DNA of 64,000 nt from JBAOHV01 sp963714875 (GTDB taxonomy: Bacteria; Actinomycetota; Acidimicrobiia; Acidimicrobiales; Microtrichaceae). Below the pieces are notes generated by a model. That model was not told where the DNA came from, made no database searches, and saw only the letters and a program-made list of their open reading frames with translations. Made by a program: the position numbers and the translations under genes. Shown here piece after piece: positions 41,375 through 48,668 of the stretch. The first letter of the stretch is position 1. Each line of letters opens with the position of its first letter. Where the stretch lies: the NCBI GenBank assembly GCA_963714875.1, contig CAVQQI010000010.1, forward strand, positions 62,001 through 126,000, given 5' to 3'.

Positions 41375-41830
41375 TCACTCGGAGATGACATCCAACGTGA
41401 TGGGGAACTGCACGTCGCTGTGCAGACGGGCCGTCACCATGTGCGAGCCCAGATCCTTGATGTGCTCATCGAGCAGCAGGTCCTTGCGGTCCAGCTCGAT
41501 GCCGGTCGCGGCGCGGACGGCGTCAACGATCTCGGTCTCGGAGACCGAGCCGAACAGACGCCCCGCTTCGGATGCACGCACCCTGATGGTGATGGTCTTG
41601 GGGACCAGCACCGTGGCGATCTGCTCAGCCGAACCGCGGTCGCGAGCATCTTTGATGTCGCGCGAGCGGCGCATGGCCTCGGCCTGCTGCTGGGCTCCCT
41701 CGGTCGCAGCCATGGCCAGGCCACGGGGCTCGAGGTAGTTGCGCACATAGCCCTTGGAGACCTCGACGATGTCGCCGCGCTTGCCCAGACCCGAGACGTC
41801 GTTGCGGAGGATGACCTTCACCGCGCTCAC
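41375..41830 (-). CDS. rplI: 50S ribosomal protein L9
   Basis: A 151-residue L9: the N-terminal rRNA-binding domain (VKVILRNDVSGLGKRGDIVEVSKGYVRNYL) and long connecting helix lead to the C-terminal domain (KTITIRVRASEAGRLFGSVSE). It is the last gene of rpsF-ssb-rpsR-rplI. GTG 41830 overlaps the rpsR stop as GTGA; GTG 41821 (VKVIL) is a possible alternative start that better matches other L9 proteins. Confidence 0.96.
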   Translation of the reverse strand: MSAVKVILRNDVSGLGKRGDIVEVSKGYVRNYLEPRGLAMAATEGAQQQAEAMRRSRDIKDARDRGSAEQIATVLVPKTITIRVRASEAGRLFGSVSETEIVDAVRAATGIELDRKDLLLDEHIKDLGSHMVTARLHSDVQFPITLDVISE

Positions 41831-42279
41831 TGCTCGCCTCCGGTGCTCTCCGTTGCGACCGTCTCGGTGCCCGCATCGAGCCCGGTGAACTCGCTGGACG
41901 CCTCGGGCGCCGCCGGCGGGGTGGGCGCGGAGTCGTCACGCTCGGGGCGATCACGACGCTCGCGACGGTCATCGCCGTCGCGGTCGCCACGGCGACCGCC
42001 GCGCTGGGTGGTGACCCGGTTGGCATAGGGGATGAGGGCCATCTCACGGGCGATCTTGATGGCCTTGGCCACCTCTCGCTGCTGCTGGACGTCGTTGCCG
42101 GTGACGCGACGAGCACGCACCTTCGCCCGGTCAGAGACGAACCGGCGCAGCAGGTTCGCGTCCTTCCAGTCGACGTAGTCGATGCTCTCGCTGTTCAGGA
42201 TCGAGATCTTCTTCTTGAACTTGCGACCGTTGTCCTTGCCCTTGCCCTTCGGGCCACGCTTCATCTGGGGCTTCGCCAT
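41827..42279 (-). CDS. rpsR: 30S ribosomal protein S18 with long acidic/basic C-terminal extension
   Basis: A 150-residue S18. The core (about 15-90) has ISILNSESIDYVDWKDANLL, RFVSDRAKVRARRVTGN and AKAIKIAREMALIPY. About 60 extra residues follow, an Arg/Asp-rich part (GGRRGDRDGDDRRERRDRPE) and an Ala/Pro/Glu-rich tail, roughly doubling the usual 75-85 residues. The start ATG overlaps the ssb stop by one base, and GAGGAG in the ssb tail is the ribosome site. Role of the extension unknown. Confidence 0.95.
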   Translation of the reverse strand: MAKPQMKRGPKGKGKDNGRKFKKKISILNSESIDYVDWKDANLLRRFVSDRAKVRARRVTGNDVQQQREVAKAIKIAREMALIPYANRVTTQRGGRRGDRDGDDRRERRDRPERDDSAPTPPAAPEASSEFTGLDAGTETVATESTGGEQ

Positions 42280-42734
42280 CAGAACGGCTCCTCATCGTCG
42301 TTGTACCCGGCGGCGGGAGGCGCCGTCGGGGGCGGGGCGGAGTCGAATCCGCCACCACTGCCGCCATCGCGGCGTTCGTTGCGGGTGACCTGCGCGGTCG
42401 CCCAGCGGAGGCTGGGGCCGATCTCGTCGGCGACGACCTCGACCTTGGAGCGCTTCTCGCCGTTGTCGGTCTCCCAGGACCGCTGGTCGAGCCGGCCGCT
42501 CACCATGACGCGGCTGCCCTTGGTGAGGGACTCCGCCACGTTCTCGGCCAGTTCGCGCCACGCGACGATGTCGAAGAAGGAGACCTGCTCCTCCCACTCG
42601 TTGGTCTGGCGATTCTGCCAGCGACGGTTGACCGCGAGCCCGAAGTTCGCCACCGCGGCACCCGACGGGGTGAAGCGGAGCTCGGGGTCGCGGGTGATGT
42701 TGCCGATCAGCTCGACGTTGTTGCCGTTTGCCAT
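42279..42734 (-). CDS. ssb: Single-stranded DNA-binding protein
   Basis: A 151-residue SSB: an OB-fold (about 1-110) with NNVELIGNITRDPELRFTPSG and FDIVAWRELAENVAESL, then a Gly/Pro-rich linker and the acidic tip DDEEPF that binds partner proteins. It coats single-stranded DNA at the fork and recruits repair proteins. Placed between rpsF and rpsR as in many bacteria; 16 bases after rpsF. Confidence 0.97.
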   Translation of the reverse strand: MANGNNVELIGNITRDPELRFTPSGAAVANFGLAVNRRWQNRQTNEWEEQVSFFDIVAWRELAENVAESLTKGSRVMVSGRLDQRSWETDNGEKRSKVEVVADEIGPSLRWATAQVTRNERRDGGSGGGFDSAPPPTAPPAAGYNDDEEPF

Positions 42735-42750
42735 GTTGGTTCCTCCTCGG

Positions 42751-43083
42751 TCAGCCTGCCGGGCTCAGCAGGCCACGACGAGTGGCTTCTGAGTCGGGCA
42801 GGCGGATCAGCTTGTGGCGGACGACTTCGTCCGCGAGTCGGAGGTACCGATCGATCTCGTCGAGGTTCGGGGCCTCGGTGACGATCTCCATCACCGTGTA
42901 GACGCCCTCGGTCTTGTGGTTGATCGGATAGGCGTAGCGACGCCGTCCCCAGTTGTCCACCGTCGGCACCGTGCCGCCGTCGGCCTCGACCATCTCGACC
43001 ACCTTGGCTCCGATGGCCTTGTTGGTCATGTCGTCGACATCGACGTCGACGATGATCATCAGTTCGTACACGCGAGTGACCAC
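42751..43083 (-). CDS. rpsF: 30S ribosomal protein S6
   Basis: A 110-residue S6 (RVYELMIIVDVDV, NWGRRRYAYPINHKTEGVY, LADEVVRHKLIRLPDSE), partner of S18 in the 30S platform. GTG 43083 is preceded by GGGAGGT with 8-base spacing. It heads the operon; a leader with two mutually exclusive hairpins lies upstream. Confidence 0.96.
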   Translation of the reverse strand: MVTRVYELMIIVDVDVDDMTNKAIGAKVVEMVEADGGTVPTVDNWGRRRYAYPINHKTEGVYTVMEIVTEAPNLDEIDRYLRLADEVVRHKLIRLPDSEATRRGLLSPAG

Positions 43084-43100
43084 GTGGTGTACCTCCCTCT

Positions 43101-43142
43101 GGACCTCGGCGTGAGCCGTCAGGGTCCTGCGATCTGCAGGAC
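43101..43142 (-). promoter_or_regulatory. rpsF-operon leader: possible S6:S18-type autoregulatory RNA
   Basis: In the minus-strand transcript GGAC pairs with GTCC outside an inner CGGC-TCAC-GCCG hairpin, with an asymmetric internal loop (43101-43127). A second hairpin (GTCCTGC with GCAGGAC, 43124-43142) uses the same GGAC strand, so only one can form. The position, asymmetric loop and CCG next to the loop resemble the S6:S18 leader, a ribosomal-protein autoregulator. Not a firm family match. Confidence 0.45.
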
Positions 43143-43308
43143 AGGGTGTTGGATGTCTCGGGCTGAGACAGCCCGGCCACCCCCGTGGGGGCGACCGGTC
43201 GAGTGTAGTCGCCGGGTGGGGTGCACCCGCCAGACGGCGTCGTCGAGGTCCACCGACATCATGTCCGTCGGGTGTGACAGTGACGTCCGGGGGGGCCGTC
43301 CCGGGCGC
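43143..43308. other. Intergenic stretch upstream of the rpsF leader
   Basis: This stretch holds two more hairpins, CGGGCTG/CAGCCCG (43159-43175) and CCCCC/GGGGG (43180-43191), and no gene I can support. The rpsF promoter should lie here on the minus strand; I see no convincing -10. Confidence 0.4.
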
Positions 43309-43346
43309 GACGCGGCCCCGACCCTCGTAGGGGTCGGGGCCGCGTC
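43309..43346 (-). terminator. Strong 16-bp terminator hairpin after opuC substrate-binding gene
   Basis: GACGCGGCCCCGACCC (43309-43324) and GGGTCGGGGCCGCGTC (43331-43346) pair perfectly with a 6-base loop, 26 bases beyond the stop at 43372 of the minus-strand gene. Confidence 0.85.
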
Positions 43347-43371
43347 AACTGCACCGGATGGTGCGGCAGGA

Positions 43372-44403
43372 TCAGATCAGACCCTGCTGCTCCAGGTAGT
43401 CCTGGGCCACGTCGGCCTGGTCCTCGCCACCGGAACCGACACGGCGGTTCAGCTCCTGGGCGGTGTCGTTGTCCAGGTCCATGAGGAGCATCTCGGCGAT
43501 CGCGTCGAACGCCTCGGGGTTCTCCTGGTACACGTCGTCGCGCAGGTTGACCGAGACGTTGTAGAGGATGAACGTGCCGCCGTCGTCGACGACGGTCAGG
43601 CCCAGCTCCGGGATGCGGCCGTCGGTGGTGAAGATCTCGCCGAAGGTGCACCCACCGCCCTCGGTCTCGGTGTAGATGAGGTTGGTGTCGATGATCGAGA
43701 TCTGGTCATCGGGGATCGTCGAGTTGGTCGCCTCTTCGTAGAGCACCAGGCCGTCGGGACGGTCGGGGAACTCGGACTCCATGCAGACCGTCGCGTCGGG
43801 GTTGGCCGCGATGTAGTCGGCCATGTCCTGCAGGGTCGGCTCGCCGTTGGCGTCGACGTAGTCCTGGTTCACCGCGAAGCCGTAGGTGTTGTTGAACGGC
43901 GAGCGGCTGAGCCAGTGGATGTCGTTGGCGGCCAGATCGGCGATGGCGACGTTGTTGGTCAGGGTCTCGGGGTCGAACACCGGGTCCTCGCAACCGAGGT
44001 GCACGGTCCACCCGGTGCCGTTGTACTCGGCGTAGCTGTCGATGTCACCGGACAGGAGCGCCTGGCGGTTGACCTCGGTGCCGCCCAGGTTCACCTGGCT
44101 CGTCACGTTGGCACCCGCTGCCTCGTAGGCCTGCACGAGCATCTCGCCGAGCACCAGCTGCTCGGTGAAGTCCTTCGAGCCGACGGTGATGTCGATGCCG
44201 GACAGGTCGTAGTCGGCGAAGGTCTTGCCGGTCACGTCGGGCGGGGCGGCGACCTCTTCGGTGGTCGAGTCGGTGGCGCAGATGTCCTGGGCCTCTTCCC
44301 CCCCACCGCCGTCACCGCTGTCGGCATCGTCATCACCACCACAGGCGGCGCCGAACAGGGCGAGCACCGCCACCAGGGACAGAAGCATCCAGGAACGTTT
44401 CAT
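43372..44403 (-). CDS. Osmoprotectant ABC transporter substrate-binding lipoprotein
   Basis: A 343-residue protein with a lipobox (LFGAACGGD, Cys about 21) and a OpuAC-type periplasmic-binding domain (GIDITVGSKDFTEQLVLGEM, GTEVNRQALLSGDIDSYAEYNGTGW). This class binds quaternary amines such as glycine betaine or choline. It is divergent from the permease-ATPase-permease genes at 44857-47622 and completes that transporter. ATG 44403 has GGAG 9 bases upstream. Confidence 0.9.
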   Translation of the reverse strand: MKRSWMLLSLVAVLALFGAACGGDDDADSGDGGGGEEAQDICATDSTTEEVAAPPDVTGKTFADYDLSGIDITVGSKDFTEQLVLGEMLVQAYEAAGANVTSQVNLGGTEVNRQALLSGDIDSYAEYNGTGWTVHLGCEDPVFDPETLTNNVAIADLAANDIHWLSRSPFNNTYGFAVNQDYVDANGEPTLQDMADYIAANPDATVCMESEFPDRPDGLVLYEEATNSTIPDDQISIIDTNLIYTETEGGGCTFGEIFTTDGRIPELGLTVVDDGGTFILYNVSVNLRDDVYQENPEAFDAIAEMLLMDLDNDTAQELNRRVGSGGEDQADVAQDYLEQQGLI

Positions 44404-44856
44404 GTGTCGTATCTCCAATGAGTCGTCAAATAGGCATTGAGTCGTTGAACTGCACGGCGGTGGTAGCCGGTCGCGCGCCGAGATCTCGACCGGGTTTGCG
44501 AGAGGAATCATCGGCGGAAGCGAACTCCAGCACCGATCGCCACACCGCTCCGATCGGACCGACCGACCGCTCACAGCTGGCGTCCCGAAGAGTCCGGATC
44601 AGGACACGACGGCGCACTTTGGTTGTGATGCCCGAAGGGCAACTACCACCTCCGGCTGACGACCCTACTCCTCGACGCCGGGTCGGTGAACGGACTCGAG
44701 CCCACGCTGCTGCGACAACCTGACTACCCTCTCTTCATCCGGACGGCGAGAGCGACCGATCCGGTGTCCCCACACAGGAGCGCCACAGGCCCACCCGATG
44801 CAGACACCACCACGACGCCGATCCGTTCCCATCACCGGACCGGAAGGTGATTCGTG
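44404..44856. other. Divergent regulatory region of the osmoprotectant transporter
   Basis: A 453-base gap without a supported gene. Just before the binding-protein ATG, CAATGAGTCGTC (44416-44427) is repeated as CATTGAGTCGTT (44435-44446), a 12-base direct repeat 19 bases apart, a possible operator. A small GCCC/GGGC hairpin lies near 44630-44640. For the + strand operon TACCCT near 44724 could serve as a -10 and GGAAGGTG before 44857 as the ribosome site. Confidence 0.5.
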
Positions 44857-45525
44857 ATGAACGGTCTCCGGTCCTGGCTCGAGTTCATCTCCGAACGCCC
44901 CGCAGAGATCGCGGACTACACGCTGCAGCACGCGATGCTCGTCGCCGCGGTGATGATCAGCGCAGCCGTCGTGTCCATCGCCCTCGGCATCGTGGTGCAC
45001 CAGAGCGCCGTGGGCCGCTCGACCGCGCTCAGCTTCGCCGGCGTCCTCATCACCGTGCCATCGCTCGCGCTGTTCGCCATCTTCATCCCGATCCTCGGTC
45101 TGGGCTGGGCCCCGAGCTTCGCTGCGCTGTTCCTCTACGCACTGCTGCCGATCCTGCGCAACACCATCGTGGGGCTCAACGAGGTGGACCCCGCCGTGCT
45201 CGAGTCGGCCAAGGGGATGGGACTCTCCTCCCGCCAACAGCTGATCGCGGTGAAGGTGCCGCTGGCCTGGCCGGTGATCCTGACCGGCATCCGCGTCTCC
45301 ACCCTGTTCATCTGCGGCGTCGCTGCGATCGCGAAGCTGATCGGTGGTCCGGGACTCGGGCACTACATCCGAGAGGGACAGACCCGACTGGGGCTCCCGA
45401 CCGGGATGGAACGGCTGTGGACCGGCGTGGTGTTCATCGTGCTGCTCGCGCTGGCGTTCGACGCCGCGTACCTGTTGTTGAACCGACTCACCACCCCGCG
45501 TGAGCTCCGAGGACGAGGGAACTGA
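44857..45525 (+). CDS. Osmoprotectant ABC transporter permease 1
   Basis: A 222-residue permease with about five to six membrane spans and the EAA-type loop (LPILRNTIVGLNEVDPAVLESAKGMG). The PF00528 fold of OpuCB/OpuCD type is clear. ATG 44857 (or GTG 44854) follows GGAAGG. It is the first gene of a three-gene operon whose binding protein is encoded divergently. Confidence 0.92.
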   Translation: MNGLRSWLEFISERPAEIADYTLQHAMLVAAVMISAAVVSIALGIVVHQSAVGRSTALSFAGVLITVPSLALFAIFIPILGLGWAPSFAALFLYALLPILRNTIVGLNEVDPAVLESAKGMGLSSRQQLIAVKVPLAWPVILTGIRVSTLFICGVAAIAKLIGGPGLGHYIREGQTRLGLPTGMERLWTGVVFIVLLALAFDAAYLLLNRLTTPRELRGRGN

Positions 45526-45526
45526 C

Positions 45527-46774
45527 ATGACCACCGACACACCACTCGGAACCGACGACCACGGCACCGCACCCATGGCGGCCCCGACCACCGGCATCGT
45601 CGACGAGGTCGACGAGATCATGATCGAGCTCCAAGCGGTCTCGAAGCGCTACCACGGCGCCGCCGAGCCGGCGGTCGAGGAGCTGACGCTGCAGGTTCCC
45701 CGCGGCGAGATCCTGGTCCTGGTCGGACCGTCGGGCTGTGGCAAGTCCACGACGTTGCGTCTGATCAACCGGATGATCGAGCCCACCGGTGGGCGCATCA
45801 TCTTCGACGGCGAGGACGTCACCTCGGTCGATCCCGATCATCTGCGCCGGCGGATCGGCTACGTCATCCAGCAGATCGGCCTGTTCCCGCACCGCACCAT
45901 CGCCGACAACATCGCGACGGTGCCCAAGATGATCGGTTGGTCCAAGGCCGACATCGCGAGCCGGGTCGATGAGCTGCTGACCACGGTGGGGATGGATCCC
46001 GACGAGTACCGCAACCGCTACCCCAAGGAGCTGTCCGGGGGCCAGGCACAGCGCATCGGCGTCGCCCGCGCCCTGGGGGCGGATCCGAAGGTGATGCTCA
46101 TGGACGAGCCCTTCGGTGCCATCGACCCGATCACCCGTGACCGACTCCAGAACGAGTTCCTGCGGCTGCAGGCAGAGCTGCGCAAGACCATCGTGTTCGT
46201 GACCCACGACATCGACGAGGCCGTGAAGATGGGCGATCGCATCGCCATCCTCGGCGAGCGCTCCCAGATCGCCCAGTTCGACACACCCGAGCGGATCCTG
46301 GCCTACCCGGCCAGTGAGTTCGTGGAGAACTTCATCGGTTCCGGTGCCACCCTGCAGGGGCTGAACCTGGAACGGGTGCGGGATGTCGAGCTGAACACCG
46401 CCTACCCGGTGGTTCGTCACGACGTCGGTGTCGATCAGGCGCGTGCCGTGCTGGGCGCATCCCCCGAGGAGTGGCTGCTGGTGCTCGACGACGCCGACCG
46501 CCCGTCCCGGTGGGTGACGATGGAACACCTGGACCGGACCGACCGACGGCTGCTCGACAACGGCCGCTCGGTGAGGGCCTTCGCCGAGCCCGAGGACACC
46601 CTGCGCGACGCCCTCGAAGAGATGCTGCTGTCCAACGCAGGAACCGCGGTCGCAGTGGATGGTCAGGGCAAGTACCTGGGCGTGCTCGAACTGGAAACAC
46701 TCATGGGCGTGCTGCAGCGCATGCGCGCCGAAGCGCGACGTCACTACGGACAGACCGAGGAGCCCGTCGGATGA
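45527..46774 (+). CDS. Osmoprotectant ABC transporter ATPase
   Basis: A 415-residue ATPase with Walker A GPSGCGKST, signature LSGGQAQRIGVARAL, Walker B VMLMDEPFG and the H loop FVTHD. After the nucleotide-binding domain, a CBS-like C-terminal region (about 300-400, SPEEWLLVLDDADRPSRWV... SNAGTAVAVDGQGKYLGVLE) matches the tandem CBS pair that senses ionic strength in OpuA/OpuC. The ATG at 45527 follows GAGGGA. It starts one base after the permease stop. Confidence 0.94.
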   Translation: MTTDTPLGTDDHGTAPMAAPTTGIVDEVDEIMIELQAVSKRYHGAAEPAVEELTLQVPRGEILVLVGPSGCGKSTTLRLINRMIEPTGGRIIFDGEDVTSVDPDHLRRRIGYVIQQIGLFPHRTIADNIATVPKMIGWSKADIASRVDELLTTVGMDPDEYRNRYPKELSGGQAQRIGVARALGADPKVMLMDEPFGAIDPITRDRLQNEFLRLQAELRKTIVFVTHDIDEAVKMGDRIAILGERSQIAQFDTPERILAYPASEFVENFIGSGATLQGLNLERVRDVELNTAYPVVRHDVGVDQARAVLGASPEEWLLVLDDADRPSRWVTMEHLDRTDRRLLDNGRSVRAFAEPEDTLRDALEEMLLSNAGTAVAVDGQGKYLGVLELETLMGVLQRMRAEARRHYGQTEEPVG

Positions 46775-47622
46775 CGACCGCGACCGCCACCACCTCCGCC
46801 ACGCCCTCGGCCACTGACGCCCAGACGGGTCCATCCGCTCGTGACCGGGCCGTCGCGTACTTCACGCGCAACGCCGAGCTGATCATCACCCCGTTCGCGC
46901 TGGGTGTGTTCGGGCTGGTGCTGGCACTCGTGCTGTCCAACGCCGAGCTGGGCTTCACCGAACGGCGACAGCTCAACTGGGACACCACCAGCCAGCGCAT
47001 CATCGAGACGATCCAGCTCAGCCTGGCGTCGACGGTCATCGTGCTGCTCATCGCCATCCCCGCCGGCATCCTGCTGACACGACCGGCGCTGCGTCGCGTG
47101 AGTCCGTTCGTGCTGTCCAGTGCCAGCATCGGCCAGGCGATCCCCGCCTACGGACTGTTCATCTTGTTCTTCGCCTGGATGAACCAGGGCTTCTGGACCG
47201 CGGTGTGGGCACTGACGGTGTTCTCGATCCTGCCGGTGCTGCGCAACACGATGGTCGGCATCGAACAGGTGGACACCTCGGTCATCGAGGCGGGACGGGG
47301 CATGGGCATGACGAAGCTGCAGGCGCTGCGTCGCATCGAGGCACCCCTCGCGGTGCCCGTGATGCTGGCCGGTGTTCGCACGGCCCTGGTGATCAACGTC
47401 GGCATGTCCACCCTGGCGTTCCTCGTCGGCGGCGGCGGCCTCGGCGAGACGATCTACTCGGGTATCCAGCTGAGCCGGAACCTGACGGTGATCGTCGGCG
47501 CCATCACCGTCGCGATGCTCGCGCTGGCCATCGACTGGTTCGCCGCGGTCGCCGAGCGCGTGCTGCGACCGAAGGGGCTCAGGGGGACATCCCTCCCGAC
47601 CGACACCGCCAACCCGATCTGA
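46771..47622 (+). CDS. Osmoprotectant ABC transporter permease 2
   Basis: A 283-residue permease with an extra N-terminal span (about 38-58) before the five-span OpuC core (IPAGILLTRPALRRVSPFVLSSASIGQAIPAYG, LPVLRNTMVGIEQVDTSVIEAGRGMGM). ATG 46771 overlaps the ATPase stop as ATGA. The two permeases differ enough to form a heterodimer. Confidence 0.93.
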   Translation: MTTATATTSATPSATDAQTGPSARDRAVAYFTRNAELIITPFALGVFGLVLALVLSNAELGFTERRQLNWDTTSQRIIETIQLSLASTVIVLLIAIPAGILLTRPALRRVSPFVLSSASIGQAIPAYGLFILFFAWMNQGFWTAVWALTVFSILPVLRNTMVGIEQVDTSVIEAGRGMGMTKLQALRRIEAPLAVPVMLAGVRTALVINVGMSTLAFLVGGGGLGETIYSGIQLSRNLTVIVGAITVAMLALAIDWFAAVAERVLRPKGLRGTSLPTDTANPI

Positions 47623-47632
47623 GCCATCGGCT

Positions 47633-47650
47633 CCCGCTGCGACGAGCGGG
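47633..47650. terminator. Small hairpin between convergent genes
   Basis: CCCGCT and AGCGGG pair around a 6-base loop just after the permease stop, before the panB 3' end. Confidence 0.45.
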
Positions 47651-47674
47651 CGCGCTGCGATCGGACCGGTCTGC

Positions 47675-48535
47675 TCAGGCTCCGGAGCCGTAGAGCGACA
47701 GGGCCTCGGACTGCTCGGCGTTCAGGTGGTAGCTCTCCGCAGCACTGGGGAACGCGCCACTTCGAACGTCTGCTGCGAACGCCGCCATCGCCTCGACCGC
47801 CACGTCCTTGACCGAGGCGTAGCGACGCACGAACTTCGGCGCCACGCGGTCCTCGATGCCCAGCAGGTCGTGGAAGACCAGTACCTGACCGTCGCAGCGT
47901 GCGCCGGCGCCGATCCCGATCGTCGGGATGTCGAGCGCCTCGGTGACCATGCCGGCCACCTCGTCGGGGACGCCCTCGAGCACCACGGCGAAGCAGCCAG
48001 CGTGCTGGAGCGCCTTGGCGTCCGCCACGAGCTCGAGTGCCGCTTCGGACTCGCGGGCCTGCACCTTGAAACCGCCCATCGCATGCATCGACTGCGGGGT
48101 CAACCCCAGGTGACCCATCACGGGCACCTCCGCGTCGACCAGTGCCTCGATCATCGGCAGCCGCTTGCGACCGCCCTCGAGCTTCACGCACTGGGCTCCT
48201 GCGCGGATCAGCTGCGCGGCGTTGCGCACCGTCTCGGCGGGTGACACGTGGTAGCTCATCCACGGCAGATCACCGACGATCAGCGCACTGGGCTGCGCCC
48301 GCGCCACTGCGGCGGTGTGGTGTGCCAGGTCGTCGACGGTGACCTGCAGGGTGTCGTCGTAGCCCAGCACGACCATCGCCACCGAGTCGCCGACGAGGAT
48401 CATGTCGACCCCCGCCTCATCGGCGATCCGAGCACCGGGGGCGTCGTACGCGGTGACCATGACGAGCGGATCGCTGCCGTGGCGGACCTTGCGCCCGGCG
48501 ATGGCCGGAACGGTCGTACGGATGGGTGCAGCCAT
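47675..48535 (-). CDS. panB: 3-methyl-2-oxobutanoate hydroxymethyltransferase
   Basis: A 286-residue enzyme of pantothenate synthesis (ketoisovalerate plus methylenetetrahydrofolate to ketopantoate). Marks: MVTAYDAPGARIADEAGVDMILVGDS, KLEGG, VMGHLGLTPQS and TIGIGAG with the catalytic Glu nearby (VLEGVP). ATG 48535 is preceded by GGAGGA with 6-base spacing. Other pan genes are not in the window. Confidence 0.96.
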   Translation of the reverse strand: MAAPIRTTVPAIAGRKVRHGSDPLVMVTAYDAPGARIADEAGVDMILVGDSVAMVVLGYDDTLQVTVDDLAHHTAAVARAQPSALIVGDLPWMSYHVSPAETVRNAAQLIRAGAQCVKLEGGRKRLPMIEALVDAEVPVMGHLGLTPQSMHAMGGFKVQARESEAALELVADAKALQHAGCFAVVLEGVPDEVAGMVTEALDIPTIGIGAGARCDGQVLVFHDLLGIEDRVAPKFVRRYASVKDVAVEAMAAFAADVRSGAFPSAAESYHLNAEQSEALSLYGSGA

Positions 48536-48668
48536 GGCTGGTCCTCCTCGTCGGGTCCAGCGCCCTGTGGCTGCCGGCCGTCAGGTTCGACTGTACGACA
48601 ACGGCCCCCCGGTGCCAAGGAAAAGCTGTTCCGGCGCACCCATGACCGCCGGCGAGCGCTCGGCGCGA

